The notes below the pieces were generated by a model. It saw only the letters and a program-made list of their open reading frames with translations. It did not search any database and was not told the origin of the DNA. Both the position numbers and the translations under genes were made by a program. A DNA stretch of 19,654 nt from CAZGYE01 sp964530165 (GTDB taxonomy: Bacteria > Planctomycetota > Planctomycetia > Planctomycetales > Planctomycetaceae). Positions 1-10,100 of the stretch are shown piece by piece; position 1 is the first letter of the stretch; every line of letters starts with the position of its first letter. The stretch covers positions 1 through 19,654 of the forward strand of contig CAZGYE010000074.1 in assembly GCA_964530165.1 (NCBI GenBank). Reading direction: 5' to 3'.

Positions 1-1239
1 GACTTCCTCCACCTCACTGGGGACGACTTTCATTCCGGCCACGTTCACGACTTCGATCTCCCGACCGTTGAGATGCAGCGCCCCGGCATCGTCAATGCGG
101 GCCAGGTCTCCCGTCCGAAACCAGCCGTTCTCGATCTGGGAGCGGTCGATTCCTTCGTGACTCAGATACCCCGCCATCATCGAAGAGGAGCGGACGTACA
201 GAGATCCCAAGCCTTTGCCCAGGCTCGAGCCACCTTCGGTTGGCCGCACTTCAACCGAGACCCCATTCATCACCGAACCGACACATCCGGTCTTCAGTGC
301 TTCGCGATCCGAAACGCCCACGGAAACGCCTCCCGTCTCCGTGGTGCCCAACAACGGCCGGACCATTGTGCCGGACCGTTCTCGATACGTCCTGGCCACG
401 CGCTCCGGAAGGGGTGCGCCGGCGGCGAAGACGGTGCGTGGTGAATTGCGCAGCCGCTGGCCGGCTCCGAACAAGAGCACGTCCAGCATGGCGGGCACCG
501 CAGGGAAAATCGTAATCCTGTGTTCCTGAAAGGCCTGATACACCAGCTTCGGCTTGAACTCACTCATGCTCACCACGCTGGCACCGGTGATGAGCGGGAC
601 CATGACGCACATGCCATATGCGTAGGCATGACTCATCGGTGGCACCGCCAGGATGACGTCACTCTCGTCGATGCCAACGGTCTCGACATAGTGTGCCGCC
701 TCCGCGATCGCGCACGCTCCAGGACGAGCCGCAACCTTAGGCTGGCCGGTCGTTCCCGAGGTGGGGTGCAAAGGGACCCCGGCCAACGCGGGGAAGGAGT
801 CTTGGAACGACGGATCCGTTTCGTCCACACTGGCCCAGACTATTTGAGCCCACGATGCTGCGGAGACCGTGGTGACTACTTCTGCAGCGGCGAGCATGTC
901 GGCCTCGGTCCACCAGTCGCTCACGATGAATCGCGCGCCGAACCGCAACGCTGTTCGTTTGAGCTCGGCGGGCGGGGCTTTGACGTGCGTCAACAGTGGA
1001 GAGCCACCCCGCACGAGAATAGCCGCCAAAGTGGCGAAGAACAGCGGGCCGTTCCCGACCGCCATCACCACACGTTCGCCGGGCGCCAGGCCCAGCTCGG
1101 CGAATCGACGGGCAAGCTCTTTCCGCGCCCCGGCCAGGGCCGCCGCATCGACCGAGACTGCCCGGTTGAGGTCAACCATCGCGCCTCGATATCCGTCGAC
1201 GGCGTCGAGAATGGGATCCGCGCTCAAGTCGAGCGTCAT
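1..1239 (-). CDS. AMP-dependent acyl ligase (ANL superfamily), C-terminus cut off by the window edge
   Basis: Adenylate-forming enzyme that would activate a carboxylic acid as acyl-AMP and pass it to CoA or a carrier protein. The reading frame is open for 413 codons from an ATG at 1239 to the left edge. It shows the P-loop TSGTTGQPK (residues 160-168), a PMSHAYA stretch, the TTETGG adenine-binding motif (299-304), RTGD (375-378) and the hinge-region GR at 392-393 followed by AGMKVVPSE. The last roughly 100 residues, including the catalytic lysine of the small domain, lie outside the window. Its ATG overlaps the TGA of the upstream aminotransferase (ATGA), so the two are probably translationally coupled. 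By context it may load a fatty or aryl starter onto the triple carrier protein or make an acyl-CoA primer. Family assignment is firm; the substrate cannot be read from the sequence. Confidence 0.93.
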   Translation of the reverse strand, partial: MTLDLSADPILDAVDGYRGAMVDLNRAVSVDAAALAGARKELARRFAELGLAPGERVVMAVGNGPLFFATLAAILVRGGSPLLTHVKAPPAELKRTALRFGARFIVSDWWTEADMLAAAEVVTTVSAASWAQIVWASVDETDPSFQDSFPALAGVPLHPTSGTTGQPKVAARPGACAIAEAAHYVETVGIDESDVILAVPPMSHAYAYGMCVMVPLITGASVVSMSEFKPKLVYQAFQEHRITIFPAVPAMLDVLLFGAGQRLRNSPRTVFAAGAPLPERVARTYRERSGTMVRPLLGTTETGGVSVGVSDREALKTGCVGSVMNGVSVEVRPTEGGSSLGKGLGSLYVRSSSMMAGYLSHEGIDRSQIENGWFRTGDLARIDDAGALHLNGREIEVVNVAGMKVVPSEVEEV

Positions 1240-2627
1240 TTCTTCAGCGTGCATCGAACCCCTTCTTCAATTCGATCGAGCACTGCCGCAATGTCGTCGG
1301 GTCTGTGTGCCGTGGAAAGATACATCGGCTCGAAGAGATTGGGATGGAAATACACGCCGGACCGCTGCACGTAGTGTTGAAGCGCAATGAATTTCTCGAA
1401 TTCGCAGTACCGGCGGACGTCACGGAAGTTCGTCAGTTCCTCGACTTCGGTGTTCGTCAGAAACAGCGACGTCATCGGTCCCACATTCTGCACGACATGC
1501 GGGACTCCCAGGCGAGTCATCATTTCCCGAAGTCCGTCTGACAGCTTGTCTCCGATCGCCTCTAAATACGCGTACATCGAACGCCGCTTTGCAAGGATTT
1601 GGTCGAGCACGGCTTCGGCGGCGGCCATGACCACGGCGTTTCCAGAATAGACGCCGCCATGAAACACCTGGCCGTTGACAATCAAATCCATCATCTCGCG
1701 CGACGCGCCGAACGCGGCCACGGGAAAACCACCGCCCAGCGCTTTGGACAACACCGTGATGTCGGGGGAAACACCGTAGCGCTCTTGGGCGCCGCCGGCA
1801 GCGACGCGGAGGCCGGTAATCACTTCATCAAAGATGAGCAGACAATCATGGTCCAGCGTGGCCTGCCGCACGCCCGCGAGAAACTCGGGACGCGGAGGAA
1901 TGACGCCTGCATTAGCCATCACGGGCTCTAGAATCACCGCAGCCACCGAGCCCCTGTGAGCAGAGAGCGCACGGTGCAGCGCGTCGAGATCGTTCCAAGA
2001 GACGACGATGGCATCGTGAGGCGCGCCGCTCATGCCGTTGGTTCCGGGGATTGCCGCTTGATAGCCGTCCTCCGGCAGATCGGAAAGCTGGCAGTGATAC
2101 TTGTGAAAGACTGCGTCGCTCCAGCCGTGATAGTTGCCTTCAAACAGAATAATCTTGCTTCGGCCTGAATAGCACCGGGCCAAGCGAATGGCCGAAGCAA
2201 CCGCCTCCGTACCGGAGTTCGCAAACCGCAAGAGCTCCATTCCGGGAAACAGCATCTTGATTTTCTCGGCAACTCGCGTGGTCAGTTCGTTCGGGAATCC
2301 GAGCTGACTGCCGCGCTGAGAAATCTGTCTCGTCACCGCATCGACAATCTTCTGAGGACAGTGACCAAACAGCAGCGGGCCGTAAGCCATGTTCAGATCG
2401 ATCAACTCGTTTCCGTCCGCATCCCATACCCGACATCCTTTTCCGCTCTCCGCCATCAGCGGCAGGTGATAGGGCAGCACCCGCATGGTGCTGCTGTCGC
2501 CACCGGCAAGACTTCGACACGCCCGCTCGAACAGACGTCTACACTGACTCCTCGCCTTGACCAACGGCTGGAACTCATCGGTGACAGTTGCGTTGTGCAG
2601 CTTCGATGTCGGCTCTAACAAACTCAT
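1236..2627 (-). CDS. Class III PLP-dependent aminotransferase, glutamate-1-semialdehyde aminomutase (HemL)-like
   Basis: PLP enzyme of 463 residues, close to the usual length for the family. Visible motifs are NSGTE (137-141) for cofactor phosphate binding, YHGW (166-169), FDEV with Asp267 that pairs with the pyridine nitrogen, the PLP lysine Lys295 in SKALGGG, and GGVYSGN (324-330). These are typical of GSA-type aminotransferases. Some relatives are recruited to PKS/NRPS systems, where they aminate beta-keto acyl-ACP intermediates (iturin/mycosubtilin AMT domains) or act in zeamine-type polyamine assembly. The setting beside a thioester reductase and a synthase makes a housekeeping haem role unlikely, and an amine-forming step on the product likely (inference). 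A GAGAGG ribosome site ends 7 nt before the ATG. The gene follows the FabL-like SDR by 22 nt, and its TGA overlaps the next start. Confidence 0.93.
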   Translation of the reverse strand: MSLLEPTSKLHNATVTDEFQPLVKARSQCRRLFERACRSLAGGDSSTMRVLPYHLPLMAESGKGCRVWDADGNELIDLNMAYGPLLFGHCPQKIVDAVTRQISQRGSQLGFPNELTTRVAEKIKMLFPGMELLRFANSGTEAVASAIRLARCYSGRSKIILFEGNYHGWSDAVFHKYHCQLSDLPEDGYQAAIPGTNGMSGAPHDAIVVSWNDLDALHRALSAHRGSVAAVILEPVMANAGVIPPRPEFLAGVRQATLDHDCLLIFDEVITGLRVAAGGAQERYGVSPDITVLSKALGGGFPVAAFGASREMMDLIVNGQVFHGGVYSGNAVVMAAAEAVLDQILAKRRSMYAYLEAIGDKLSDGLREMMTRLGVPHVVQNVGPMTSLFLTNTEVEELTNFRDVRRYCEFEKFIALQHYVQRSGVYFHPNLFEPMYLSTAHRPDDIAAVLDRIEEGVRCTLKK

Positions 2628-2649
2628 CGTGTTTCCTCTCGTTTTCTGA

Positions 2650-3414
2650 CTAGACGTGAATTGCGGCGCCGCCGTCGACGGTGATCGTCTCGCCCTGGAT
2701 GAGGTCGCTCAGAGGGCTGGCAAGAAAGAGAACCGTGTTGGCAACGTCTTCAGGCGTCAACTCGCGATCTCCGACCATGGTGTTTGCTTCCCGCTGAGCA
2801 AACATCCGATCGGAAAACGGGATCCGCCGCGTGGAATCGGTGTCGACCAATCCCGCCTTGACGACGTTGACGTTCACTCCCCGGTCGCCGACTTCGAGTG
2901 TCAGGTGCCGGGCGATGCTTTCCAAGGCCGCCTTGGAGCCGCCAATCAGCCCGTACATCGGCAGTGCCATGTGCGAACCGTGACTCGAGATGGCGATGAC
3001 CTTGCCCCGGTCCGGCCCCTTTTCCAGAAGCGGCAGCGTGGCTTTCGTCAGATACACTAGTGAGAGAACGTTGATGTTCATCGTCGTGTGGAAGTGTCTG
3101 GTGTTAGAGGCCAACAGCGGACGAAAACCGCCCGTGGCGGCGTTGCTGACGATGATGTCCAACCTGCCGATGCTCTTCGAGATGAACTCTACCATCGACT
3201 CCACATCGTCTTCTTCGCCCACATCCGCCTTGACCACGTACGCCCTCGATCCAAGCCGGTCGATCTGCACGGCCGCTTCCATCGCGGCCGCGCGCGACGT
3301 CACGTAGTTGACGATTACGTCGGCGCCGGCTTGGGCCAGTTTGATCGCGCAAGCTCGTCCGATGCCTCGCGAGCTTCCGGTCACCAGCGCAACCTTACCA
3401 TTCAAGTCAATCAT
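2650..3414 (-). CDS. SDR oxidoreductase resembling FabL-type enoyl-ACP reductase (YX6K active site)
   Basis: Short-chain dehydrogenase of 254 residues with the NAD(P) motif TGSSRGIG (12-19), SNAATGG (90-96), MNIN (112-115) and ISSHGS (142-147). The catalytic pair is Tyr154 and Lys161 with six residues between them. Classical SDR ketoreductases such as FabG have YX3K; YX6K is the signature of FabI/FabL enoyl-ACP reductases. From memory of the Bacillus FabL sequence, the KAALE segment after the lysine, the DTD segment and the C-terminal GxTIxVDGG also fit. I infer an enoyl reductase acting in trans for the synthase, which has KR and DH but no ER. The start is set by AGGAG 6 nt upstream; the ATG shares one base with the PPTase stop (TAATG). 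A different SDR role in product tailoring remains possible. Confidence 0.88.
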   Translation of the reverse strand: MIDLNGKVALVTGSSRGIGRACAIKLAQAGADVIVNYVTSRAAAMEAAVQIDRLGSRAYVVKADVGEEDDVESMVEFISKSIGRLDIIVSNAATGGFRPLLASNTRHFHTTMNINVLSLVYLTKATLPLLEKGPDRGKVIAISSHGSHMALPMYGLIGGSKAALESIARHLTLEVGDRGVNVNVVKAGLVDTDSTRRIPFSDRMFAQREANTMVGDRELTPEDVANTVLFLASPLSDLIQGETITVDGGAAIHV

Positions 3415-4184
3415 TACCGTCTCCTCTTATCAGTTGTCCCAATGACAATCGGCTCAGCATGCTGCGACACGAAACGTATTGGTTTGTCCGTCTGTCGCTC
3501 GGGGAATTTGTTGTGCCGTTCGCGCAATGCGACGGTTGCCACAACCGCCACCTGACCATCGATCATGCGGCGACGAATCGTGCAAACGCTCGTGAGATCG
3601 ACCCCGTTGGCGAAGCAGCCGTACTTGCCGGCTTCCTTTTCAAGCACCTCGAGAGAGCGTGGCGAGAAGCGCTCACCGCTGTTTGTGGCCTTATAAACCG
3701 CCTCTTTGATCGCCCAATAGGTTGCCACCCGCTGCCGTTCCGCCGGCTGGAGTCGACTTTGTTCACCCTGGGTGAACCAAACGGCCAGAAATCCCGGTTT
3801 GCAGTCTTCCACAGATGTGAGATCGACGCCTACTTTCACATGAGCCGAGGTGGACAACGCCGCCAGGACGGACCGTTCGGCATGCGAAATGGACAGGCAC
3901 CAGGGCTGACGCTTGCCGAACAGGAAGATGCGTGGCCGCACACTTCGACCTTCTGCGTCGCGCGAAAAGATCTCGACACGGCGCGGATCGAGACGAGCCT
4001 CGTCGAGGGAATCCAGAATCAACTGTTTGCTCAACAGCCGTCCCATCAGCCAGGCTTCGCGCCGCCGTGGATGACGCCATGCTTGCATTTCCCGACACTC
4101 GTGCGCGCTGAGCCAGCTGGCGGCGAGCCGACGACGCAGCTCGTCAAAAGTGGCATAGCGCTCGTCGATGCCGTTAGACTGCAT
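3414..4184 (-). CDS. 4'-phosphopantetheinyl transferase, Sfp type
   Basis: Protein of 256 residues that would transfer phosphopantetheine from CoA to the serine of carrier domains, here most likely the three domains encoded at 12665-13870. Motifs: SISHAE (98-103), VGVD with the Mg-binding Asp121, and WAIKEAVYK (157-165) holding the Lys160-Glu161 pair and Lys165. The residue two places after Asp121 is Thr123, where many Sfp enzymes have Glu (GVDIE); Glu125 follows, so metal binding may differ slightly. The basic C-terminal tail after about residue 225 is longer than in compact Sfp proteins. The gene starts inside the end of the large synthase (11-nt overlap) and has an AGGAG site 7 nt before its ATG (4192-4196), so coupled expression is likely. 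Assignment is firm. Confidence 0.93.
   Translation of the reverse strand: MQSNGIDERYATFDELRRRLAASWLSAHECREMQAWRHPRRREAWLMGRLLSKQLILDSLDEARLDPRRVEIFSRDAEGRSVRPRIFLFGKRQPWCLSISHAERSVLAALSTSAHVKVGVDLTSVEDCKPGFLAVWFTQGEQSRLQPAERQRVATYWAIKEAVYKATNSGERFSPRSLEVLEKEAGKYGCFANGVDLTSVCTIRRRMIDGQVAVVATVALRERHNKFPERQTDKPIRFVSQHAEPIVIGTTDKRRR
3421..3425 (-). promoter_or_regulatory. Ribosome binding site of the FabL-like reductase
   Basis: AGGAG on the minus strand lies 6 nt before the reductase ATG, inside the final arginine codons of the PPTase gene. Together with the TAATG stop-start it supports this start. Confidence 0.7.
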
Positions 4185-7100
4185 ACGTCGACTCCTGTCC
4201 CACGATCACGTTCTTGTATCCCTCGACCTGTAGAATCATCGAGCCGTCCTCGCCGAAGAGCGTGAAATCGAAGATCCCGAACTCGCTTCCCCGCCCGCGG
4301 AAATGGACTTCGACCAGGCACCCTTCGCCTGTACGCTGCTGTCGTCCGAGTCGGATGTGGTCAATGCCGCTGGGGATCGCGACGACGCTTTTGAACACGT
4401 ACCACAAGTAAACACTCGAGGCGAAAAAGCAGGCGTCCAATAGCGCTGGGGGAAGAACCCAGCGCGTCCCCCGACGCGTTCCTCCCAGCTCGCCGAGGTC
4501 CGGCGCCAACAACCGCCCGTACGCGACGTGTCCCTCGCCGGTTATCTGCTTCAGACAGCGGAACGCAGCACCGTGATAAATGAGATTGTCGTTTTCGAAA
4601 TACCCGCATTTGTTCCAGGTTGTTGAGGGTTCCGTTGGAGGGTCGACGCAAATCTCGCTCTCGGCCACAGCGGTCTCGACGATTCCCTGCAAGTAGGGAC
4701 GATCCTTCTGGAGCAGCTTGCCGCTGCGGTTGGTGAAGTCGCTCGTCAGCCGACAGAGGAAGCCCTCGGAGTTGCGGACGGCATGAATCTGAGCTGTCTG
4801 CGGATCGTCGTTCAGAAACCGCATTCCATTGAGGATCTCGATGTTCTTGAGCCCGACGATTCGCTCGTCGCCGGCAAGCAGCAGGGAAACAGTTTCCGCG
4901 AGCGATTCCACAGCGATCACAACCGGCAGCATCGCTCGGCCTTTGTATCGGTGCTGTGTGAGGAACACGTCCACGGTGGGATCGAGTCGCATTTGCGCCG
5001 TCACACGCCGGCCGGCGGCGATGTCTGCGATGGAATCGATCAGAGGCAGAGAAGAGACGAGAGTCGAGGGTCCAGAGTTGAGAGTCGAGGGTCCAGAGTC
5101 GACAACCACATTCCGAGTTCTTTCTCTCAACTCTCGACTCTCGACTCTCGACCCTTCAGCGAGTGCCGTTTTGGCCGGGTCGATGTACCTCTGCTCGTAG
5201 TAACCCGGCTCAGTGATGAGGACCTCGCCTTCGGGTAGCCCAGCCCGTAACTCCTCGATGAGGTGCTCGACGCCCTCGGGCGACGGCATGTATTGGATGT
5301 TGTGCAGCTTGCGGATGTGCAGCGACTCCGGCCGCACCGCCATCCCCACGTCGTCCCACGCGTGCCAGTGAAATACGGTGGCGTGGCAGTCGGGACGCTG
5401 CCGGCGATACCAGTCGGTCAGTTTCGCAAGCAGCTCGTTCGCCATGCAGTAATCGGTCTGGCCGACGCCCCCGAATCGTCCGCTCGTCGAGCCGAAAGCG
5501 GCGAAAAAGCGGACGGGGTCCTGCCGCGTCAGCTCCATTAAGGCGGCGGCGCCGTCGACTTTGGCCGCGATCGTCCGGTCAACCAGCGCCGGCTGCTTCC
5601 GGTCGAAGCGGCTAGCGCGCTCGAAACCGGCGCCGTGAATGATGCCTTGGATTGGCCCGTCGACGGCTCGAATCTTCTCCAGCACGCGGGCCAGTGCCTC
5701 GCGGTCGCTGACGTCACACGAATGATACGTCGCCCGTAGGCCGGCATCGGCGAACAAGCGGAGCGTGTTGTCGATCTCTAAGGCCTTCTCGAATCGTGTC
5801 CACGTCTCGATCGGATTTTCCTTGTTCGCGACGGCCTCCTTCATCATGCGCGCTTTGAGCTGTTTCGTCTGCTTGTCAGAGAGATCGCGGCAGCCATCGG
5901 GGATTTCCGGCAGCGGGCTTGAGCCGATGAGGTTGAGCTTCGCCCCATATCGCGCCGCCAATGCGCGGGCGACCACAGCCGTGACTCCACGCGCGCCGCC
6001 GGTGATGACAACAGTCGAGGGTCCAGAGTCGAGAGTTGAGAGCAAGAAGTCGGAATCCGGCTCTCGACTCTCGACTCTCGACTCTAGCCTCTCGAACATC
6101 GGCCGCACGACGTAGCGACACCCGCCGCAGTAGCCGATTTCGCTTTCGTCGTTCTTCGACGCGAACTCCTGGCAAACGGCCTGTGCAATGTCCTCGGGCG
6201 TCATGTCTGCAGCGGCGTCGACGATTTTGGCCTGGAAACGTTTCTGGCCACCGGTCATTTCCAGTTCGAGCTTGATTCCCTTAATCAGCCCCGCCAACGC
6301 GCCCCCCTCGATATTGTGCACGTTCCCGGAAAAGCCGAAATCACCCCCCAATGCTGTCGCCGCGAAGACCGACGACTTTTCGACCAGTCCAGCCTCCAAG
6401 ACGAGTTGGTACCACCGCTGGCAGACGCGGTAGGGCAGCATCACGCCTCTGGCGCGGCGCGTAGTCCAGCCCTCGTTGCCAAGAGTTGTCACAGCATCGT
6501 CGTCATAAGCGCTCAACAGAAATAGGTGCGGTGCCGGCGACGACCGCCAGAGGTCGTCCAATCGGGAGAGCGTTTCAACGATGTCGTCCGCAGCGGGCAA
6601 TCGCAACACCTGGGCATGCTGCCGCTCGAGCTGTTGCGAGAGGGCCTGCGCGACCGGATTGTCTCCCAGGATGAGAACGGGACCATCCAGTGGAAGCGGT
6701 TTCTGGCCTGTGTTCCCAAGCGGTTGTTCGGTCATTCGCATCACAAAACGGCTGCAAACGGTTTTGTTGCCGTTGTTAGACGGCCCGCTGGCCGCCTTCT
6801 CGAAAGCCTCCACAAGGTCCGCGTTGCTCACAGCATGGAAGGGTCTCGAGAGAAGTGTTGCGGGTCGAGAGCAAAGTTCCCCGTTTTTTCTCTCAACTCT
6901 CGACTCTCGACTCTTGATCTCGCACTCGGCGATCCCCAAAAGGTCACTCAGCTTCAGCCGGCTGAATTCGCTCTGACGGCCATTCGAAAGCGGGCCTGGC
7001 GTCACCCACAAGTTGCCCTGCCGCGGCTCGATGACAATGCTGACCTGATTGTCCACCCGGTGGATTGTGTTGACGGTTGGACGGGTGACTTCGCGTCCTC

Positions 7101-10100
7101 GTTTGAGGTCAAAGCGGTCCTGCAGAATCCGCTGCGCGCGCGAAACGCTGACGTGAAAGGGCCTGGAAGAGTCGAGCGTCGAGGATTGAGAGTCGAGGGC
7201 CAAGTTCTGAGTTTCTTCTCTCAACTCTAGACCCTCAACACTCAACTCATCGGCGCCGAGCAGATTCTTCAGGCGTTCGAGACGGTATTTCGAGGGAACC
7301 GGCGTTCCACTGCCGCTCGGCGAGATCAGACGGTGGTTCGACGCGACCACCGACGGGACCGATGGCAGCACGTTGAGATTCTCACCATCGTATTCCAGGT
7401 AACACAAGCTGTCGGTCGGAGAGTGGCTGAGGCAGATGCTCCACGAGCCGAGAGTGCGTGATTTCTCGATCAACTTGACGGCCGCGCCGATGTCTTGGGC
7501 CTTCTCCAGGATGTTCTTCACCAGCACCGTGGGGAGTTCTCGGCCGTCGGGTTCTCCAGGCCTGCGGGCGTCGAGCAACGCGGCCGTGCTGACAGCCAAA
7601 CCATGTGCGTTAATCCCGCTCAGTCCTCCCACCTGTCCTGCAACGCCGAAGGTCACATAAGCTGCTCCGTCAGCCGGCCGGCGGACAAAGACAAATCGCT
7701 CCAGGCAATCCCGAATACTGAGTCCAAACTGCAGCTCTTCGTTGGCGGCGTGCACAAGCCCGTCGCCCGGATTCGACCCGGCAGTGACTGCGAAATGAAG
7801 GCCGCCCGCTCCCCCGTCGTGATACAACCGCAGGTTGTGCGCGATCAGGCTCGAGCGATTCACGGCTGCTCCATCGGCGATTCCGCGAAACTCCTCCAGA
7901 TCTGCGGCGGAGAAAAAGAGATCCGCCTGGCGAGTGAGACATCTTGTCTTCTCGTCGAGTCGGTCCCACCGGGAACCGGCCAGATCAGCGTAGCGGCGCA
8001 GCACTGTGCGGATTGGTTCGGCCAACCGACGGCCGTGTTCGACGCCCATTTCGTAGGGAGTTCCCTGTAGCCGCAGGATTTTCAAGCCGTCTTGCAGAGT
8101 TGAGAGTTGAGGGTTGAGGGTTGAGGGTTGAGAAGAGTTGAGAGTCGCGGGTTGAGAAGGGTTGCGAGTCGAGGGTTGAGAGTCTCGGGCCAAGTTCCGA
8201 GTCTTTTCTCTCAACTCTAGACTCTCAACTCTCAACTCTTCGCGACTTTCAATCCTGGGCACGTCACGCGCAGGAATCGCATCCACTGCACCGGTGGCCT
8301 CCACCGAGGCACGTACGAAAAGCAGTTGTTCGAGCCCCCCGCGTTTGCGATGATCGCAGGCCACCATCGTCAGTTGGCGATTGCGAGGCACGGAAAAGGG
8401 GACAGGTCCAATTTGCCGGAACGGCCCGAAGGGTGCTTCGCACAAATTGGACCTGTCCCCTTTTCCGTGCCCAGCGATCTGCCGATGCAGTCCCGTGAGA
8501 ACTCGGCGAGGTCCGACTTCGACCAAAACAGTCGTTCCTTCCGCAATGAGCCGTTGGACCAGCTCCACGTACCGAACCGGCTGCGTCATCTGGTCGACAA
8601 GATTCTTCCGGATTTCAGCCGGCTCCGAGACGTACTTATTCGTGACACTGCTCAACACGGGGATGCGCGGCGGTTCGACAGGGATTTTCGAAAGGGCTTC
8701 TGCGAATGGTTGTTTGACCTCTTTCATTAACGGCGTGTGGAACGCAGCCGGTACGTCCAGCAGGTTGGTCCGAAAGCCAGCCTGCTTGACTTTCTCGGCG
8801 AGCTGGGAGACGGCCGCCTCGTCGCCGGCGACAACAGTCTGTTCCGGACCGTTCTCGTGCGAAATGAACACACGGCCGTCGATCTCACGAAGGAGCCGAC
8901 GCAACACCGAAGCCGGCGCGGCCGTTGACAACATAATGCCGGCGCCACTCGTGCAGCCCTCGATCGCAGCGCAGCGCGCTCTCGTCGCCAGCAAAGCGTC
9001 TTCGAACGTCCAAGCATCGGCAGCCACGAGTGCCACCAGTTCCCCGAAACTGTGCCCGCTCACTCGATCCGCACTCAGGCCGAGGGCCCTAACAGACGCG
9101 CAGACAATGGTGTCGGCAATCAGCAGCGACAGTTGCGTCCGCCAAACGTCGGCGCCCAACTGATTGTCCTCTTCCCAAGCGAGCTTCGCGAACGTGGGGA
9201 GTTGATGACGTTCGAGTACCGTGTCCATGTCGCGCATCGCCGCCGCGGCGGGCGGAAATTCCGTCACCAGCAACTTGAGCATGCCCGTGTATTGCGACCC
9301 TTGGCCGGGAAACATGAACGCGACACGCGGCGTCTGTGGACCAAGGCAACCGTAGAAGACGCCGCGTTCGGCCAGTAGCGGGAGCGATTCCCGACGGGCG
9401 CGCTGTTTGATCGCCAGTTCACAACCGCGCGCCAGTCGCCCGGCATTGTCAGCCACAATCGCGAGCCGATAACGATCTTTGGGTGTGAAAGTGCACTGGA
9501 TAATCGAGGAACTCAGCCGGCCGAACGCAGCCTCGGCGTCCGACGCGATCCGCCTGGTTTTCTCGACGAGTTCGTCGAAACTGCCCGCTCCGATTCTGGC
9601 GATCCGCCAATCGCCGAAGGGTTGAGCGAGAAGTGTTGAGGGTCGCTGGGGAGTTGAGAGTTGAGAGTCTAGAGTTGAGAGAAAAGACTCGGAATCTGGC
9701 TCTCGACTCTCAACCCTCAACTCTCGACTCTTTTTCACCGCCCCTTCGACCAACAGGTGGTAGGCCACTTCGTGCTGGGAATAGGAACTGACGCCGGCGA
9801 AGAGTCGGCCGTCGTCGTTGGGCGTGCTGAGCCCAGACGCGTGGAAAGCCGGTTTGAGTGTTGCGGCATGTTGGGCAAGACTCGGCAGCGGGTTGGCCAT
9901 GCCCACGTTTGGCGGCATCTGGAGGTGGTTTAACTCGGTAATCGCTTTCAAGAGCGACACCATTCCCGAAGCGCCGCAGGTGTTCCCCATTTGTCCCGCA
10001 ACCGCTCCCATCTCGAGCGGATCGGTGCGGTTCTCTGACACGTAGGCGGAGGCCAAGCCTGAGATTTCCTGCCGGTCGAAATCCGGCCAGCCGCACGAAC

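Noticed and set aside
520..1374. Plus-strand open frame of 284 codons
   Set aside because: It lies opposite the AMP ligase, whose motifs are unmistakable on the minus strand, and its composition is arginine- and histidine-rich as in GC-rich antisense frames.
1236..2627. True hemL (haem biosynthesis) gene
   Set aside because: The family motifs fit HemL-like enzymes, but the coupling to an acyl ligase and a PKS operon makes a biosynthetic tailoring role more likely; the motif data alone do not prove it.
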